Part shown: positions 7,539 through 16,516 of the stretch, in pieces
Layout of the letters: each line of letters begins with the position of its first letter
Numbering within the stretch: position 1 is the first letter of the stretch
NCBI GenBank assembly: GCA_022571985.1
Contig: JACZWU010000003.1
Location: 124,001 to 188,000 of the forward strand
Source of the DNA: Candidatus Zixiibacteriota bacterium
GTDB taxonomy: Bacteria; Zixibacteria; MSB-5A5; GN15; FEB-12
Length of the DNA: 64,000 bases
Direction of reading: 5' to 3'
Notes under the pieces: model-generated
What the model was told of the DNA's origin: nothing
The model's database searches: none
What the model saw: the letters and a program-made list of their open reading frames with translations, nothing else
Program-made: the position numbers and the translations under genes

Positions 7539-9212
7539 CTACCCCTCAGGTTTGGCCGGCGCGACCATGACCGACTTTTCGCGCTCGACTGTAACCAGGC
7601 CTGGTTTAGATTTGCGCGGTTTGCGCACATATTTACGCGGGGTATACAACACCGGCACCAGTGTATCTTTACGGGCCTTACTAAAGTATGCTGCCACAGC
7701 CGCGGTTTCTTCGATCTCGCGCCTGGATGGCTCAAACGATTTATTAGGGAATTTGAGCACCACATGCGAACCGGCGCACTGCTGGGTGTGAAACCAGAGT
7801 TCGTACGGTTTGGCAAAGTCAAAAGTTGTGCGGTCGTTATCACTTCCATCGCGCCCGACAAATATTTTTACGCCGGATTTAAGCTCGTATTCTTTGTAGG
7901 GCAGGCGCTGGAAAGTTTCCGAAACTCCCCCCTCTTTGGGCATAATTTCAGCCAGTTCCGACTGGTATTGATTTTTGGCTCTTTCAAAATTTGACTCTAA
8001 ATCGCTCTGGATGCGCAGCAGATTTTCAAGTTCCAGATTAGAGATTTCAAAGCGGCGCTTCATCTGCTCTAAGCCCTCGCGGGCTTTACGATGCTTTTGA
8101 AAATACTTTTCGGCGTTTTTAGCCGGGGTGAGGGCCGGGTCTAATTTGATAGTTAGCTTGGCGCTGGAGTCCAGATAGATATCATCGAAGGTTATTTCTT
8201 TGGTTCCTTTTTTGATATTGTTTAAGTTTATCTGAATAAGCTCAGCCATTTTTTTATATGTTTCATAGTCTTCGGCTTTTTCTATTTCCGTTTCGATTTT
8301 TGCGATCCGTTTTGTGAGGCGCTTAATGGTGCGCTTAAGAGCGTTCGTGATAGTCTTTTCTTCGCTGGCCTGCTCGACAATAGACTGACGACGCCTAGTC
8401 AGTTCCTGCACAGCAACAGACAGAGTCTTGAATTTTTCCGACTGTGATTCCTGACTGGACAGCTTAAAGGGATAAACTTCAATAGCGCCGGCTATTTGAT
8501 AAAGATACCCTACAGATGCGCTCTCAAAAAGCTTGGTAAGTTCTCTGATATTTTTTGACAGCTGCTCAAAATTATTTTCTGACAGACTTCGGAAATCTTC
8601 ATCTTCAAGGCCGCTTCGTTTGACCAGCTCTGAGGCTATGGTTTTGTTGACACCAAATAGCTGCTTCTGCAAAAACTGTCTGACAGAATAGAACCTCTGG
8701 TTCTTTGTGGACTGTTGAAGTTTGTCAGCTGAAAGGTCAATGGGAGAGACTGCATCGGGGAGTTTTGGCTGCTGATATCTGGCGCCTGGGCTGTATTCTC
8801 TTTTTCGCAAGGTAGCCTGAATAATATCATCTTTATCAGTCAGCCAGATATTGCCGTTGGGACCGATTGATTCGAACACCAACTGCCGCTTTGTTCTGTC
8901 ATTCTCTATTGTGATTTGAAAGATGCGGTCAAAGCCGAGTTGTTTGATTTCTGTTATTGTTGCCCCAACCATGTCAAATATCGGCCAGGGTTTTTCCTTT
9001 GTTTCTACTTTTACTTTCGAGGCCGGCACGCAAAAGGTACCGAACCCGGCCGGATGAAAAACAAAACCGATAGCGCCTGTTGATTTATCTTTTTTGATAA
9101 AGATATAGGCCGCGCGTTCCTTCTTGTAAAACTCTGTTGACACAATTGTTCCGCCCAGGATTGTGTTGGCTAATTCTTTTACGAGTGACAGAATGTGAAA
9201 GGCGGTTTGCAT
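7539..9212 (-). CDS. rqcH: NFACT-family ribosome quality-control protein (RqcH-like)
   Basis: Homologue of bacterial RqcH, eukaryotic Rqc2 and the fibronectin-binding A proteins. RqcH binds stalled 50S subunits with peptidyl-tRNA and adds C-terminal Ala tails. The NFACT-N domain fills roughly residues 1-200 and keeps the Asp-Arg pair (GFDRI, D95-R96) that RqcH needs to bind tRNA. A long coiled coil occupies about 270-410. An NFACT-R domain (about 445-550) has VGRDGSDND and ELWFHTQQCAGSHVV. At 557 aa it has normal length. Its end abuts the repeat island and the last codons overlap it, so the extreme C-terminus may have been altered by a repeat. Confidence 0.88.
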   Translation of the reverse strand: MQTAFHILSLVKELANTILGGTIVSTEFYKKERAAYIFIKKDKSTGAIGFVFHPAGFGTFCVPASKVKVETKEKPWPIFDMVGATITEIKQLGFDRIFQITIENDRTKRQLVFESIGPNGNIWLTDKDDIIQATLRKREYSPGARYQQPKLPDAVSPIDLSADKLQQSTKNQRFYSVRQFLQKQLFGVNKTIASELVKRSGLEDEDFRSLSENNFEQLSKNIRELTKLFESASVGYLYQIAGAIEVYPFKLSSQESQSEKFKTLSVAVQELTRRRQSIVEQASEEKTITNALKRTIKRLTKRIAKIETEIEKAEDYETYKKMAELIQINLNNIKKGTKEITFDDIYLDSSAKLTIKLDPALTPAKNAEKYFQKHRKAREGLEQMKRRFEISNLELENLLRIQSDLESNFERAKNQYQSELAEIMPKEGGVSETFQRLPYKEYELKSGVKIFVGRDGSDNDRTTFDFAKPYELWFHTQQCAGSHVVLKFPNKSFEPSRREIEETAAVAAYFSKARKDTLVPVLYTPRKYVRKPRKSKPGLVTVEREKSVMVAPAKPEG

Positions 9213-9275
9213 AATGAAAATATAATATAGAGTTTAGGCGTCAGGCAACTTAAGAGAGTCGCTTGCCGGTTGTGA

Positions 9276-10673
9276 CTACTTCTTTATATTTGGCTTGACC
9301 ATATCTGCGGGTCGGACTTTCTGGTCAAACTCTTCGGCTGTCATCAGTCCCAGCGCGACTGCTGCTTCTTTTAGGGTGGTGTCATCCGCGTGAGCTTTTT
9401 TGGCGATTTTAGCGGCGTTGTCGTAGCCGATGTGCGGGTTTAAGGCCGTTACCAGCATCAGGGAATTATCAAGATACTCTTTGATTTTGGCATGGTTGGG
9501 CTCTATTCCTTGAGCGCAGTTTTTTGCAAAACTATCGCAGGAATCAGCTAGTAACCGCAGTGACTGCAGCACGTTGTAGATTATCATTGGTTTGAATACA
9601 TTGAGTTCAAAATTACCCGAGGCGCCGCCAATGTTTACAGCAACATCGTTACCCATGACCTGGGCGCAGACCATTGTCATCGCCTCGCACTGGGTCGGGT
9701 TGACTTTGCCCGGCATAATCGACGAGCCCGGTTCGTTGGCCGGTATAATAAGTTCGGCAAAACCGCCGCGCGGACCGGAAGCCATCCAGCGGATATCGTT
9801 GACGATTTTCATAAGCGAGACCGCAATAGTTTTGAGGACGCCCGAAAATTCGACCATGGTGTCATGACTGGCTAAGGATTCAAACTTATTGGGAGCTGTC
9901 ACAAACGGCTGGCCTGCCAGTTCTGAGATTTTTGCTGCGAACTTAACGGCAAACTCCGGATGGGTATTAATACCGGTACCGACTGCCGTGCCGCCCTGAG
10001 CAAGCTGATACAATCTTTTTTTAGCATCGCTGATTCTGTCTAAGCTGTTTGAAAGCATGGTGACATAACCGGAAAACTCCTGTCCTAATGTCAGCGGGGT
10101 GGCGTCCATTAAATGCGTCCGGCCAATTTTGATAATATCTTTGAAACTTTCTGATTTCTGTTTAAGTGTGTCGCGCAAATTTGTTATAGCAGGGATTAAC
10201 CGCCTGTGGATTTCTTCAATAGTAGCCACGTGCATAGCCGTCGGGAAAACATCATTGGACGACTGCGACTTGTTGACATCATCATTGGGATGCACCGGTG
10301 TTTTTGAGCCAATCTTTCCACCGGACAGTTCGATGGCGCGGTTGGAAATTACTTCGTTACAGTTCATATTTGTCTGGGTACCCGAGCCGGTCTGCCAGAT
10401 AACCAGCGGGAAATTGTCATCGAGTTTACCTTCGATAACTTCTTCGGCCGCCTGGATTATCATATCCCGTTTGTCAGCGGCTATCAAGCCGAGCTCGGAG
10501 TTGACCAAAGCTGCGGTTTTCTTAATCAACCCCAAGGCCCGGATAATTTCGCGCGGCATTTGTTCACTACCGATTTTGAAATTTTCTAAAGAGCGGGCAG
10601 TCTGGGCGCCGTAATATTTATCAGAGGGGACCTTAATCTCCCCCATCGAATCTGACTCTGTACGAAATGACAT
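9276..10673 (-). CDS. fumC: Class II fumarate hydratase
   Basis: TCA-cycle enzyme interconverting fumarate and malate, a homotetramer without metal. Fumarase/aspartase superfamily signatures are complete: [13 protein letters not shown] near residues 95-107, the [17 protein letters not shown] segment holding the catalytic His near 185-200, and the mobile signature [15 protein letters not shown] near 317. THLMDATP rather than the aspartase equivalent favours fumarase. Length 465 aa is standard. The AGGCAATATG context gives the start at 10673. It is monocistronic as far as can be seen. Confidence 0.96.
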   Translation of the reverse strand: MSFRTESDSMGEIKVPSDKYYGAQTARSLENFKIGSEQMPREIIRALGLIKKTAALVNSELGLIAADKRDMIIQAAEEVIEGKLDDNFPLVIWQTGSGTQTNMNCNEVISNRAIELSGGKIGSKTPVHPNDDVNKSQSSNDVFPTAMHVATIEEIHRRLIPAITNLRDTLKQKSESFKDIIKIGRTHLMDATPLTLGQEFSGYVTMLSNSLDRISDAKKRLYQLAQGGTAVGTGINTHPEFAVKFAAKISELAGQPFVTAPNKFESLASHDTMVEFSGVLKTIAVSLMKIVNDIRWMASGPRGGFAELIIPANEPGSSIMPGKVNPTQCEAMTMVCAQVMGNDVAVNIGGASGNFELNVFKPMIIYNVLQSLRLLADSCDSFAKNCAQGIEPNHAKIKEYLDNSLMLVTALNPHIGYDNAAKIAKKAHADDTTLKEAAVALGLMTAEEFDQKVRPADMVKPNIKK

Positions 10674-10816
10674 ATTGCCTCCGAAAGCTGTTATGTTGCT
10701 TCAAGTTCCGGCCCAGTATGGCCGGCATTTTCAAAAAAGGACTTGTAAAACAACAATCAGGTCTATATATTTACAGGTAATCATAAGCAATACATTTCAA
10801 AAAGGGAATCCAAATT

Positions 10817-11782
10817 ATGGACTGTAAAATAAAGAAAATTTACTTTCTGGTATTTGTGGTTGCTGTCTTTTTTACGGCAAGTCAAGTTTTGGCCGCCACA
10901 GCTTCTTTGATCGAGCTCTTTGACGGCACAACTTATGAAAATGTTAAATTCAGGGCTGATAAATCTTACAAAGTAATCAGCTTTAAAATAGACGGTAAGA
11001 AAAAGAATATCAGCTTTACGGATATTTCAAGAATACTCGACAACAATGGAGAAGATGTTACCGCCAGATATCTTGGCAAGTACCTGAGGACCAGCCAGAC
11101 TGCACAGAGCGAAGCTGTGGAAACTGTCCAGAAAAGGGAAGACTGGCTGGGTGAAACCGATCCTGTCAGAGAAAAATATAATAAGCCGCTCTGGAGTGTG
11201 GCCTTTCCGGTAAGTGTCAATTTCAGCATTCCCGCAGGCAGTTATTACCAGGGGTTTAAGGCCGGTGTGGGATTTACAGGTGAAATTTTGATTGCAATCA
11301 ATAGAAATCTTTCGCTGCGGGGTACGGTTTCCAAATCCGGCATGCAGGACGACTTAAATGAGATTGCTCCCGGGTTTAGAATAATTGATGACAACCTCAA
11401 GTTTAATGTCTGGAAATATTTTATTTCATTACAATTCAGCAACGGCCCTAACTGGTCGGCCAATAAAAAGATGGGACTTTACGGTTTCGGTGGAATTGGC
11501 GCAGTCTCTCATAAACTCACCGGAGCGGCAATTATACAGGACCCGTTCACAGACTCAATGTTCATTATAATCGGCTCAGGTGAAGGCGAATCGAAACTTG
11601 CCTTTACATCCGGCTTCGGCTTTGTTGGTCTGCTCTCCCCGTCTTTTGGAATAGAATTTGGGGCCACTCTTGATATGATAATGATTGGCACCAGACAGAA
11701 CACCGTTGCCTTTGACCCCTATGGAAATGTTGAGACTGCCTTACACATGGATTTTCACGTTGGCCTTATAACTTTTTTGTAG
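10817..11782 (+). CDS. Secreted protein with predicted outer-membrane beta-barrel
   Basis: A 321-aa protein of no named family. A signal peptide (residues 1-27, cleavage after VLAA) is followed by a small beta-rich domain (about 30-75) that resembles a repeated-strand periplasmic module, then a linker. From about 130 there are alternating amphipathic strands with aromatic-Gly turns, ending in a terminal LITFL, which fits an 8-strand outer-membrane barrel. It lies 33 nt upstream of a lipoprotein gene on the same strand, so the two probably act together in the envelope. Confidence 0.7.
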   Translation: MDCKIKKIYFLVFVVAVFFTASQVLAATASLIELFDGTTYENVKFRADKSYKVISFKIDGKKKNISFTDISRILDNNGEDVTARYLGKYLRTSQTAQSEAVETVQKREDWLGETDPVREKYNKPLWSVAFPVSVNFSIPAGSYYQGFKAGVGFTGEILIAINRNLSLRGTVSKSGMQDDLNEIAPGFRIIDDNLKFNVWKYFISLQFSNGPNWSANKKMGLYGFGGIGAVSHKLTGAAIIQDPFTDSMFIIIGSGEGESKLAFTSGFGFVGLLSPSFGIEFGATLDMIMIGTRQNTVAFDPYGNVETALHMDFHVGLITFL

Positions 11783-11815
11783 CCAAATAGTTTAACTAAA
11801 ACCGGGGAGTAAATT

Positions 11816-12394
11816 ATGAACTTTTGGAAAAGAACTTTACCGCTTTTTGCCGTCATGGCAATACTTATTGCCGGTGGCTGTGCCAAAAACTACCGCATCA
11901 CTCACGAACTGGAAGCACCCATTGATAGAATAGCAATCGCAACAATAGGTGAGATAGTAGATATGCTTCCTGAAGATTTTGAAGAAGGCAAGAAGCCTAC
12001 TACCGAGCAGATTGAGGCGTTTAAGTTTCATCTCACCAAGCAATTGCGAAACAAGGAAATTTTTGCTTCAGTGGCCTACGATGAACCTGATGCTCAGTAT
12101 GTTGTTGAGGGTTCTATTTTGCAATTCAAAAAAGGCAGCGGCCTTGTTCGTGCATTGATTGGTTTCGGTATCGGCAGCGCAAAAGTGACTACTGAATTGA
12201 GGCTGATTAGAAGAGCTAAGAGCCCCGAAGAACAGGACGAAGTGATATTCGCCGGCAATTTTAAACAGACAGTTTCAGATTGGACGGAATCTGGCGACAA
12301 GATTTTTGAACGGGTCGCCAAAGATTTTGCCAAAGTTCTCAAGAAGAGAATGAAAAAATTACAAAAAGAGATGAATTCCGGAAAAGACAGCTAA
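11816..12394 (+). CDS. Lipoprotein, DUF4410-like
   Basis: A 192-aa lipoprotein: residues 1-21 end in a lipobox-like AGGC with Cys22. The body resembles DUF4410-type lipoproteins, with a strand GSILQFKKGSGLVR, then LIGFGIGSAKVTTELRLI, and a C-terminal helix rich in Lys. These proteins are thought to bind other envelope components, but no function is established. A GGGGAG site sits just upstream of the ATG. It follows the barrel gene at 10817 by 33 nt. Confidence 0.7.
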   Translation: MNFWKRTLPLFAVMAILIAGGCAKNYRITHELEAPIDRIAIATIGEIVDMLPEDFEEGKKPTTEQIEAFKFHLTKQLRNKEIFASVAYDEPDAQYVVEGSILQFKKGSGLVRALIGFGIGSAKVTTELRLIRRAKSPEEQDEVIFAGNFKQTVSDWTESGDKIFERVAKDFAKVLKKRMKKLQKEMNSGKDS

Positions 12395-12440
12395 GCATAG
12401 TTCATCTGTCTGTTTTAATGAAAAAGCAACCGCCGGCTAT

Positions 12441-14015
12441 TTAAGAGTTCTCCTCTTTGGCAATCTGTGCCAGTATTTTGGAAAACTGCCCGGAGCCGTC
12501 GCCGGCATCTTTCATCTGAGGAAACAGAATAACGTCCCGGATAGTCTGCTGATTGGTCAAAATCATGACCAGCCGGTCAATGCCGAAACCGAGCCCGGCG
12601 GTAGGGGGCATGCCGTAGGCCAGGGCCGTCACAAAATCATCATCCAAAGGCTGGGCTTCTTTGTCACCGGCTTCCAGAGTTTTGCCCTGCTCCATAAACC
12701 GCTGCAGTTGGTCGATCGGGTCGTTTAGTTCGCTGAAGGCGTTACCCGTTTCCTGTCCGGCAATGAAAAGCTCAAAGCGCTCAGTCAGACGGGGGTCATC
12801 GCGATGCTTTTTAGCCAGAGGTGAGATTTCTACCGGAAAATCTGCCACAAATGTCGGCTGCACTAAAGTATGCTCTACTTTTTTTTCCCATAAGGCTTCG
12901 ATTACTTTGCCGCGGTTGATTAAATCTTCGCCATCTACTCCGTGTTCTTTGGCGGTCTTTTTTGCTTCTTCAAATGACATCTCGGTAAAATCAACGCCGA
13001 TGGCCTCGTTGATTGAGCCAATCATGGTGATCCACTTGAATTTTGGCTCAAAGTCCAGTTCTTTGTCGCCATATTTTATTTTGTAACTTCCATGGATTTT
13101 AAAAACTACATCCCGTAATAACTCTTCAAAAAGCGCCGCGATATCTTTGTAGTCGGCGTAGGCCCAGTACATTTCTATCATTGAAAATTCCGGGTTGTGC
13201 AGCCGGCTTAAGCCCTCGTTTCTGAAATCTTTGCAGAACTCCCAGACTTTATCGAAGCCGCCGACAATCAGGCGTTTCAGATAAAGCTCGTCGGCGATGC
13301 GAAGAAACATTTCTTTGGCCAGTTTTTCGTGATAAGTTTTAAACGGTTTAGCGGCAGCGCCTCCGTAAAGCGGCTGAAGAATCGGCGTTTCCACTTCGAG
13401 AAATCCTTTACGATTTAAAAAATCGCGAATTGTCTGAATAATTTCTGTCCGTTTTCTGAAGACTTCGCGCACTTCGGGACTGACTATCAAATCAGCATAG
13501 CGTCTGCGGTAACGGGTTTCGACATCGGTCAGACCGGCATGTTTATCAGGCAGCGGGTGCAGTGATTTACATAAAATTTCGAAGCTGGCGACTTTGATGG
13601 TTTTCTCTCCGGTGCGGGTGGTAAACATCGTCCCCCGGCAACCGACAATGTCTCCCAGATCCAGGATATCAAATCGCTGGAAGCTCTTTTCTCCGACATC
13701 GTTAGTTTTTAAGTAAACCTGAATTTTTCCGCTTTGGTCGTGGACATCGGCAAAAATTGATTTGCCCATTTTGCGTTTGAGCATAATCCGGCCGGCTACT
13801 GCTACCTCGGTGGCGCTTTCGGCAAGTTCGTCAAAATTTTTATGTACTTCTGCGGCGCTGTGTGTCCGCTCGTATTTATAAGGATAGACGTTTATGCCTT
13901 CTTCTTCGAATTTGAGAACTTTACTGCGGCGGATCTTTACTAACTCCGCAAGCGGTTTTTGGGTTTCGGTTTTATTGTCGCTCTGATTTTGATTTATACG
14001 TTTTTCGTCTGACAT
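12441..14015 (-). CDS. lysS: Lysyl-tRNA synthetase, class II
   Basis: Charges tRNA-Lys. An N-terminal OB-fold anticodon-binding domain (about 70-180; VAGRIMLKRKMGKSIFADV) is followed by the class II catalytic core. Motif 1 is near YRRRYADLIVSPEVREVF, motif 2 is FRNEGLSRLHNPEFSMIE, and motif 3 is GLGFGIDRLVMIL close to the C-terminus. Length 524 aa is typical. It lies 26 nt downstream of coaD on the same strand. Confidence 0.97.
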   Translation of the reverse strand: MSDEKRINQNQSDNKTETQKPLAELVKIRRSKVLKFEEEGINVYPYKYERTHSAAEVHKNFDELAESATEVAVAGRIMLKRKMGKSIFADVHDQSGKIQVYLKTNDVGEKSFQRFDILDLGDIVGCRGTMFTTRTGEKTIKVASFEILCKSLHPLPDKHAGLTDVETRYRRRYADLIVSPEVREVFRKRTEIIQTIRDFLNRKGFLEVETPILQPLYGGAAAKPFKTYHEKLAKEMFLRIADELYLKRLIVGGFDKVWEFCKDFRNEGLSRLHNPEFSMIEMYWAYADYKDIAALFEELLRDVVFKIHGSYKIKYGDKELDFEPKFKWITMIGSINEAIGVDFTEMSFEEAKKTAKEHGVDGEDLINRGKVIEALWEKKVEHTLVQPTFVADFPVEISPLAKKHRDDPRLTERFELFIAGQETGNAFSELNDPIDQLQRFMEQGKTLEAGDKEAQPLDDDFVTALAYGMPPTAGLGFGIDRLVMILTNQQTIRDVILFPQMKDAGDGSGQFSKILAQIAKEENS

Positions 14016-14041
14016 CTGTTCTTTTCTTCTGGTTCAGATTG

Positions 14042-14545
14042 TTATTTTATTTTCTGCTCAAACATCTTTACTACGTTTGCCGGAACCAGGTCTGCTACAT
14101 TGCCGCCATGGCGAGCGACATCTTTGACGATTGTCGAAGAAAGATAGACCCAGGACAACGAGGGCATTAGAAAAACCGTTTCTACATTTCTAGCCAGTTT
14201 ACGGTTCATCAGGGCCATCTGAAACTCGTATTCAAAATCCGAGACAGCTCTCAGTCCGCGGATAATTGCCACCGCTTTTTCACGCTGGGCCAGTTCAGCT
14301 AAGAGTCCCTCGAATCCGATTACTTTCAGTTCGCAGGCCATACTTTTATCGGCGCTGGCCTGTTTGACCATGTCTAAGCGTTCTTCGAAACTGAACATGG
14401 CTGATTTTCCGGCAGATTTTGAAACAGCAATTGTCAGACTGTCAAAGAGATGGCAGGCACGTTCCATCAGCGAAATATGGCCGTTTGTAACCGGGTCAAA
14501 TGTCCCCGGATAAATAGCCATTCTTTTGCTTTTATTTTCGCTCAA
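14042..14545 (-). CDS. coaD: Phosphopantetheine adenylyltransferase
   Basis: Fourth step of coenzyme A synthesis, transferring AMP to 4'-phosphopantetheine. The nucleotidyltransferase HxGH-type motif is seen in YPGTFDPVTNGHISLMERA (residues 12-30) and the second in SSTIVKDVARHGG near 138-150. The family loop AIIRGLRAVSDFEYEFQMA is intact. At 167 aa it has normal length. It is followed by lysS. Confidence 0.96.
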   Translation of the reverse strand: MSENKSKRMAIYPGTFDPVTNGHISLMERACHLFDSLTIAVSKSAGKSAMFSFEERLDMVKQASADKSMACELKVIGFEGLLAELAQREKAVAIIRGLRAVSDFEYEFQMALMNRKLARNVETVFLMPSLSWVYLSSTIVKDVARHGGNVADLVPANVVKMFEQKIK

Positions 14546-14620
14546 TATATAGTCCGCACTTTTTTGTATATCAGAAAATCTGTCGTGGCAAAATATAGAA
14601 GAGGTACGAAGCAGGCAAGT

Positions 14621-15469
14621 TTATTCGGTCGTCAATCCCAGCGCTACCAGGAAATCTATAGCGGCTATGCCTGTTTCTGAGACTGAGTCAGACAGGCAGG
14701 AAAGCCTTATAGCAGGCTCACTTACCTTTAGTGCCAGTTTGCGCTCGAGTATTTCAATATCTTCGTCAGCAAAGGAATGACCGCAGATATAAAGGCTTGC
14801 AAGTGCAGCATCCGGGTAATGTCTGCCAAGAGAGTTGAGCTTAAAATTCAGGAAAGTTTTCAGCTCAGCTGCTAATCTGAAAATATCCCTGTCGCTGCCG
14901 CTGGTGAGCCTTTGCCAGTCAAAATGTCCCAGGGCAACAATCCTTTTATCATAAATGAAACAGAGCGAAGCTCTATTGACTGAAAAATCTGTCAGGCACA
15001 TCAGGCCACCCGGCTGATTATCGCAGTAGCATAAAAATCCAAGACCGAGGGCCACCGCTCTCATCTTAAAACCTGATATATTGTTCTCTTTAGCCAGCAG
15101 ATCAGACAGCACGGTTCTTCTGGTAAGAAGACAGATGAAGCGGTTCTTCTGGTTGGTCTCTATCGTATCATAGCAGAACTGTTCGGGATCATCCGGCAGG
15201 GAGTGTTTTAGCTCAAACTTAATTTGTTCGTCTATTTTACCGGCATCTGGGTTGGCGATGCTGACCTCTTTGACCATCACCAGATTATCCGCTATAGAAA
15301 AATAGTTTTTAGATCCGTTTAGTGCGGTTTCCGGCCGCACTCTTTCGTCAATTAAATGCGAGGAAATCGAAATTATGCTGGCACCATTCTCGGTTATAGC
15401 CACTTCGACAGCCTTGCGCCGGCCTCCGGCAATATCCAGTCCTAATATTCTATCGCTTGGGTGGTCCAT
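14621..15469 (-). CDS. PilM-like actin-fold protein
   Basis: A 282-aa protein with an actin/FtsA-like ATPase look: phosphate-1-like ILGLDIAGGRRKAVEVAI at residues 8-25, and a central segment matching the PilM-type motif (EEQIKFELKHSLP equivalent, here KIDEQIKFELKHSLPDDPEQ). PilM is the cytosolic ring of type IV pilus and type II secretion alignment complexes. No PilN, PilO or PilQ gene is visible beside it, so a stand-alone or diverged role is possible. It overlaps the upstream ComEA-like gene by 28 nt. Confidence 0.6.
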   Translation of the reverse strand: MDHPSDRILGLDIAGGRRKAVEVAITENGASIISISSHLIDERVRPETALNGSKNYFSIADNLVMVKEVSIANPDAGKIDEQIKFELKHSLPDDPEQFCYDTIETNQKNRFICLLTRRTVLSDLLAKENNISGFKMRAVALGLGFLCYCDNQPGGLMCLTDFSVNRASLCFIYDKRIVALGHFDWQRLTSGSDRDIFRLAAELKTFLNFKLNSLGRHYPDAALASLYICGHSFADEDIEILERKLALKVSEPAIRLSCLSDSVSETGIAAIDFLVALGLTTE

Positions 15470-15834
15470 TTGTTTATTTTTAAGTAAGGTTTCAATTTTT
15501 CAAATTTTTTGGCGCCAATACCGGAAACTTCGGTAATGTCTACTTCTTTTTCAAATCTATGGTGCTGCCGATATTCGATTATTCTATCAGCTAAAACTTT
15601 GCCCACACCCGGTAAAAGTTCCAGCGAATCAGCCGGTGCGGTGTTGGGGTCCAGCACAAAGATACCGGCTAATTTCCGCTCCGTCTCGTCAATGTAAACC
15701 TTAAAACCCGGTGGAGCCGAGCTGGGTACAGAAAACGACTTTACAAACAGGTAGCCGGCCATTATCAGTATGCTGCCACTGAGAATCGCCAGAAATTTTA
15801 ACTGCCTTGACGAAAATTCAAAAAACCGATTCAT
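15442..15834 (-). CDS. ComEA-like helix-hairpin-helix protein
   Basis: A 130-aa protein with one N-terminal membrane helix (about 12-32), a short linker, and a tandem helix-hairpin-helix DNA-binding unit (DPNTAPADSLELLPGVGKVLADRIIEYR written across about 57-85, then ITEVSGIGAKKFEKL). This is the architecture of ComEA, the membrane DNA receptor for transformation, and of related HhH export proteins. It is followed, overlapping, by the PilM-like gene, which supports a pilus or DNA-uptake context. A role in DNA uptake is inference. Confidence 0.75.
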   Translation of the reverse strand: MNRFFEFSSRQLKFLAILSGSILIMAGYLFVKSFSVPSSAPPGFKVYIDETERKLAGIFVLDPNTAPADSLELLPGVGKVLADRIIEYRQHHRFEKEVDITEVSGIGAKKFEKLKPYLKINKWTTQAIEY

Positions 15835-15889
15835 AATTTTAATATAAGATTTACTTACAGAAAGTAAGACGAAAAATTAAAAATGGCAA

Positions 15890-16453
15890 CTATTCTGAGC
15901 TGTTCTGGTTGTCCCGAATTGTTCCTGAGACCCGATTAAGAATTTTGATGCGGGTCAGACCCGGGTCCGTTTCCATGCCCCAGCCGGTGATGACATCACC
16001 GTCTTTGGTAATCCTGACGAAAGCGTCAGTTTCGATTTTATCAGTATTAAAATTCCAGAAGAGGTAATCAGTTTCGAGTTTGGAGCTGTCGTCGGTTGTG
16101 ACTACCACATTGCCGTAAACATAAAGAAGCTTGCTTCTTTCCCGTATAATCCCGGAATCACCAACCAATTCTGTTTTAAGCTGACCGAGAGAATCAAAAA
16201 AATCAATTTCCAGCTGATAGGCCATAGTCGAATCTTGAGCTTCGAATTTCAAAAGTCTCTCAGCTATAATTTCTGTTGTTACTACCTCTCTTTCATAGAG
16301 ATAAATGGTGGCTCCCCGTAATTCTGAGTCAGGGATTAGAGTCTGATTTGCAGTAGAGTCGGAGTCCAAAGAGACTTTTTCTTCTCTGGAACAACCGGAA
16401 ATAACAACTGCCATGAGAGATAAGAGAGCTAATATGTAGAAACTTTTTTTCAT
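15890..16453 (-). CDS. lptC: LPS export periplasmic protein LptC
   Basis: A 187-aa lipoprotein-type LptC, which takes lipopolysaccharide from the LptBFG transporter and passes it to LptA. Residues 1-20 form a lipoprotein signal (VISGCS, Cys21), unlike the membrane helix of E. coli LptC. The rest is an all-beta jellyroll with segments of LptC character: GATIYLYEREVVTTEII, LYVYGNVVVTTDDSSKLETDYLFWN and DAFVRITKDGDVITGWGM. It is the last gene of the KDO/LPS operon beginning at kdsA. Confidence 0.85.
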   Translation of the reverse strand: MKKSFYILALLSLMAVVISGCSREEKVSLDSDSTANQTLIPDSELRGATIYLYEREVVTTEIIAERLLKFEAQDSTMAYQLEIDFFDSLGQLKTELVGDSGIIRERSKLLYVYGNVVVTTDDSSKLETDYLFWNFNTDKIETDAFVRITKDGDVITGWGMETDPGLTRIKILNRVSGTIRDNQNSSE

Positions 16454-16516
16454 TCTATCTTTCTAAGTTAAAGTCAGGGCGCCAAATGTCGTCAATTTGC
16501 CAAAAATGTCAAGTCC

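Larger units (their letters stand above)
6390..7545. repeat. Island of nested palindromic intergenic repeats
   Basis: About 1.15 kb without a credible gene. It is packed with short hairpin elements of several kinds. One has arms GGTGGCCCACC and GGTGGGTTC (near 6400-6452, 6590-6642, 6723-6752, 7510-7533). A second reads GATGGATTCCAGCC then CTGGAAAGAC (near 6517, 6924, 7020 and 7286). A third is a palindrome of the type CCTTCGRCWWCGCTCAGG (near 6413, 6604, 6799, 6856 and 7412). There is also a GTCAGGA..TCCTGAC element near 7397-7446. Several are inserted in the loops of others. Apparent reading frames here are translations of the repeats. Confidence 0.9.

Noticed and set aside
6390-7545. CRISPR array
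   Set aside because: Repeat units differ in type, spacing and orientation, and there are no uniform spacers or cas genes.
6390-7994. Several open frames of 60-180 codons across the repeat island and the end of the rqcH-like gene
   Set aside because: They translate palindromes or run antisense to rqcH; none has a ribosome site or protein-like composition.
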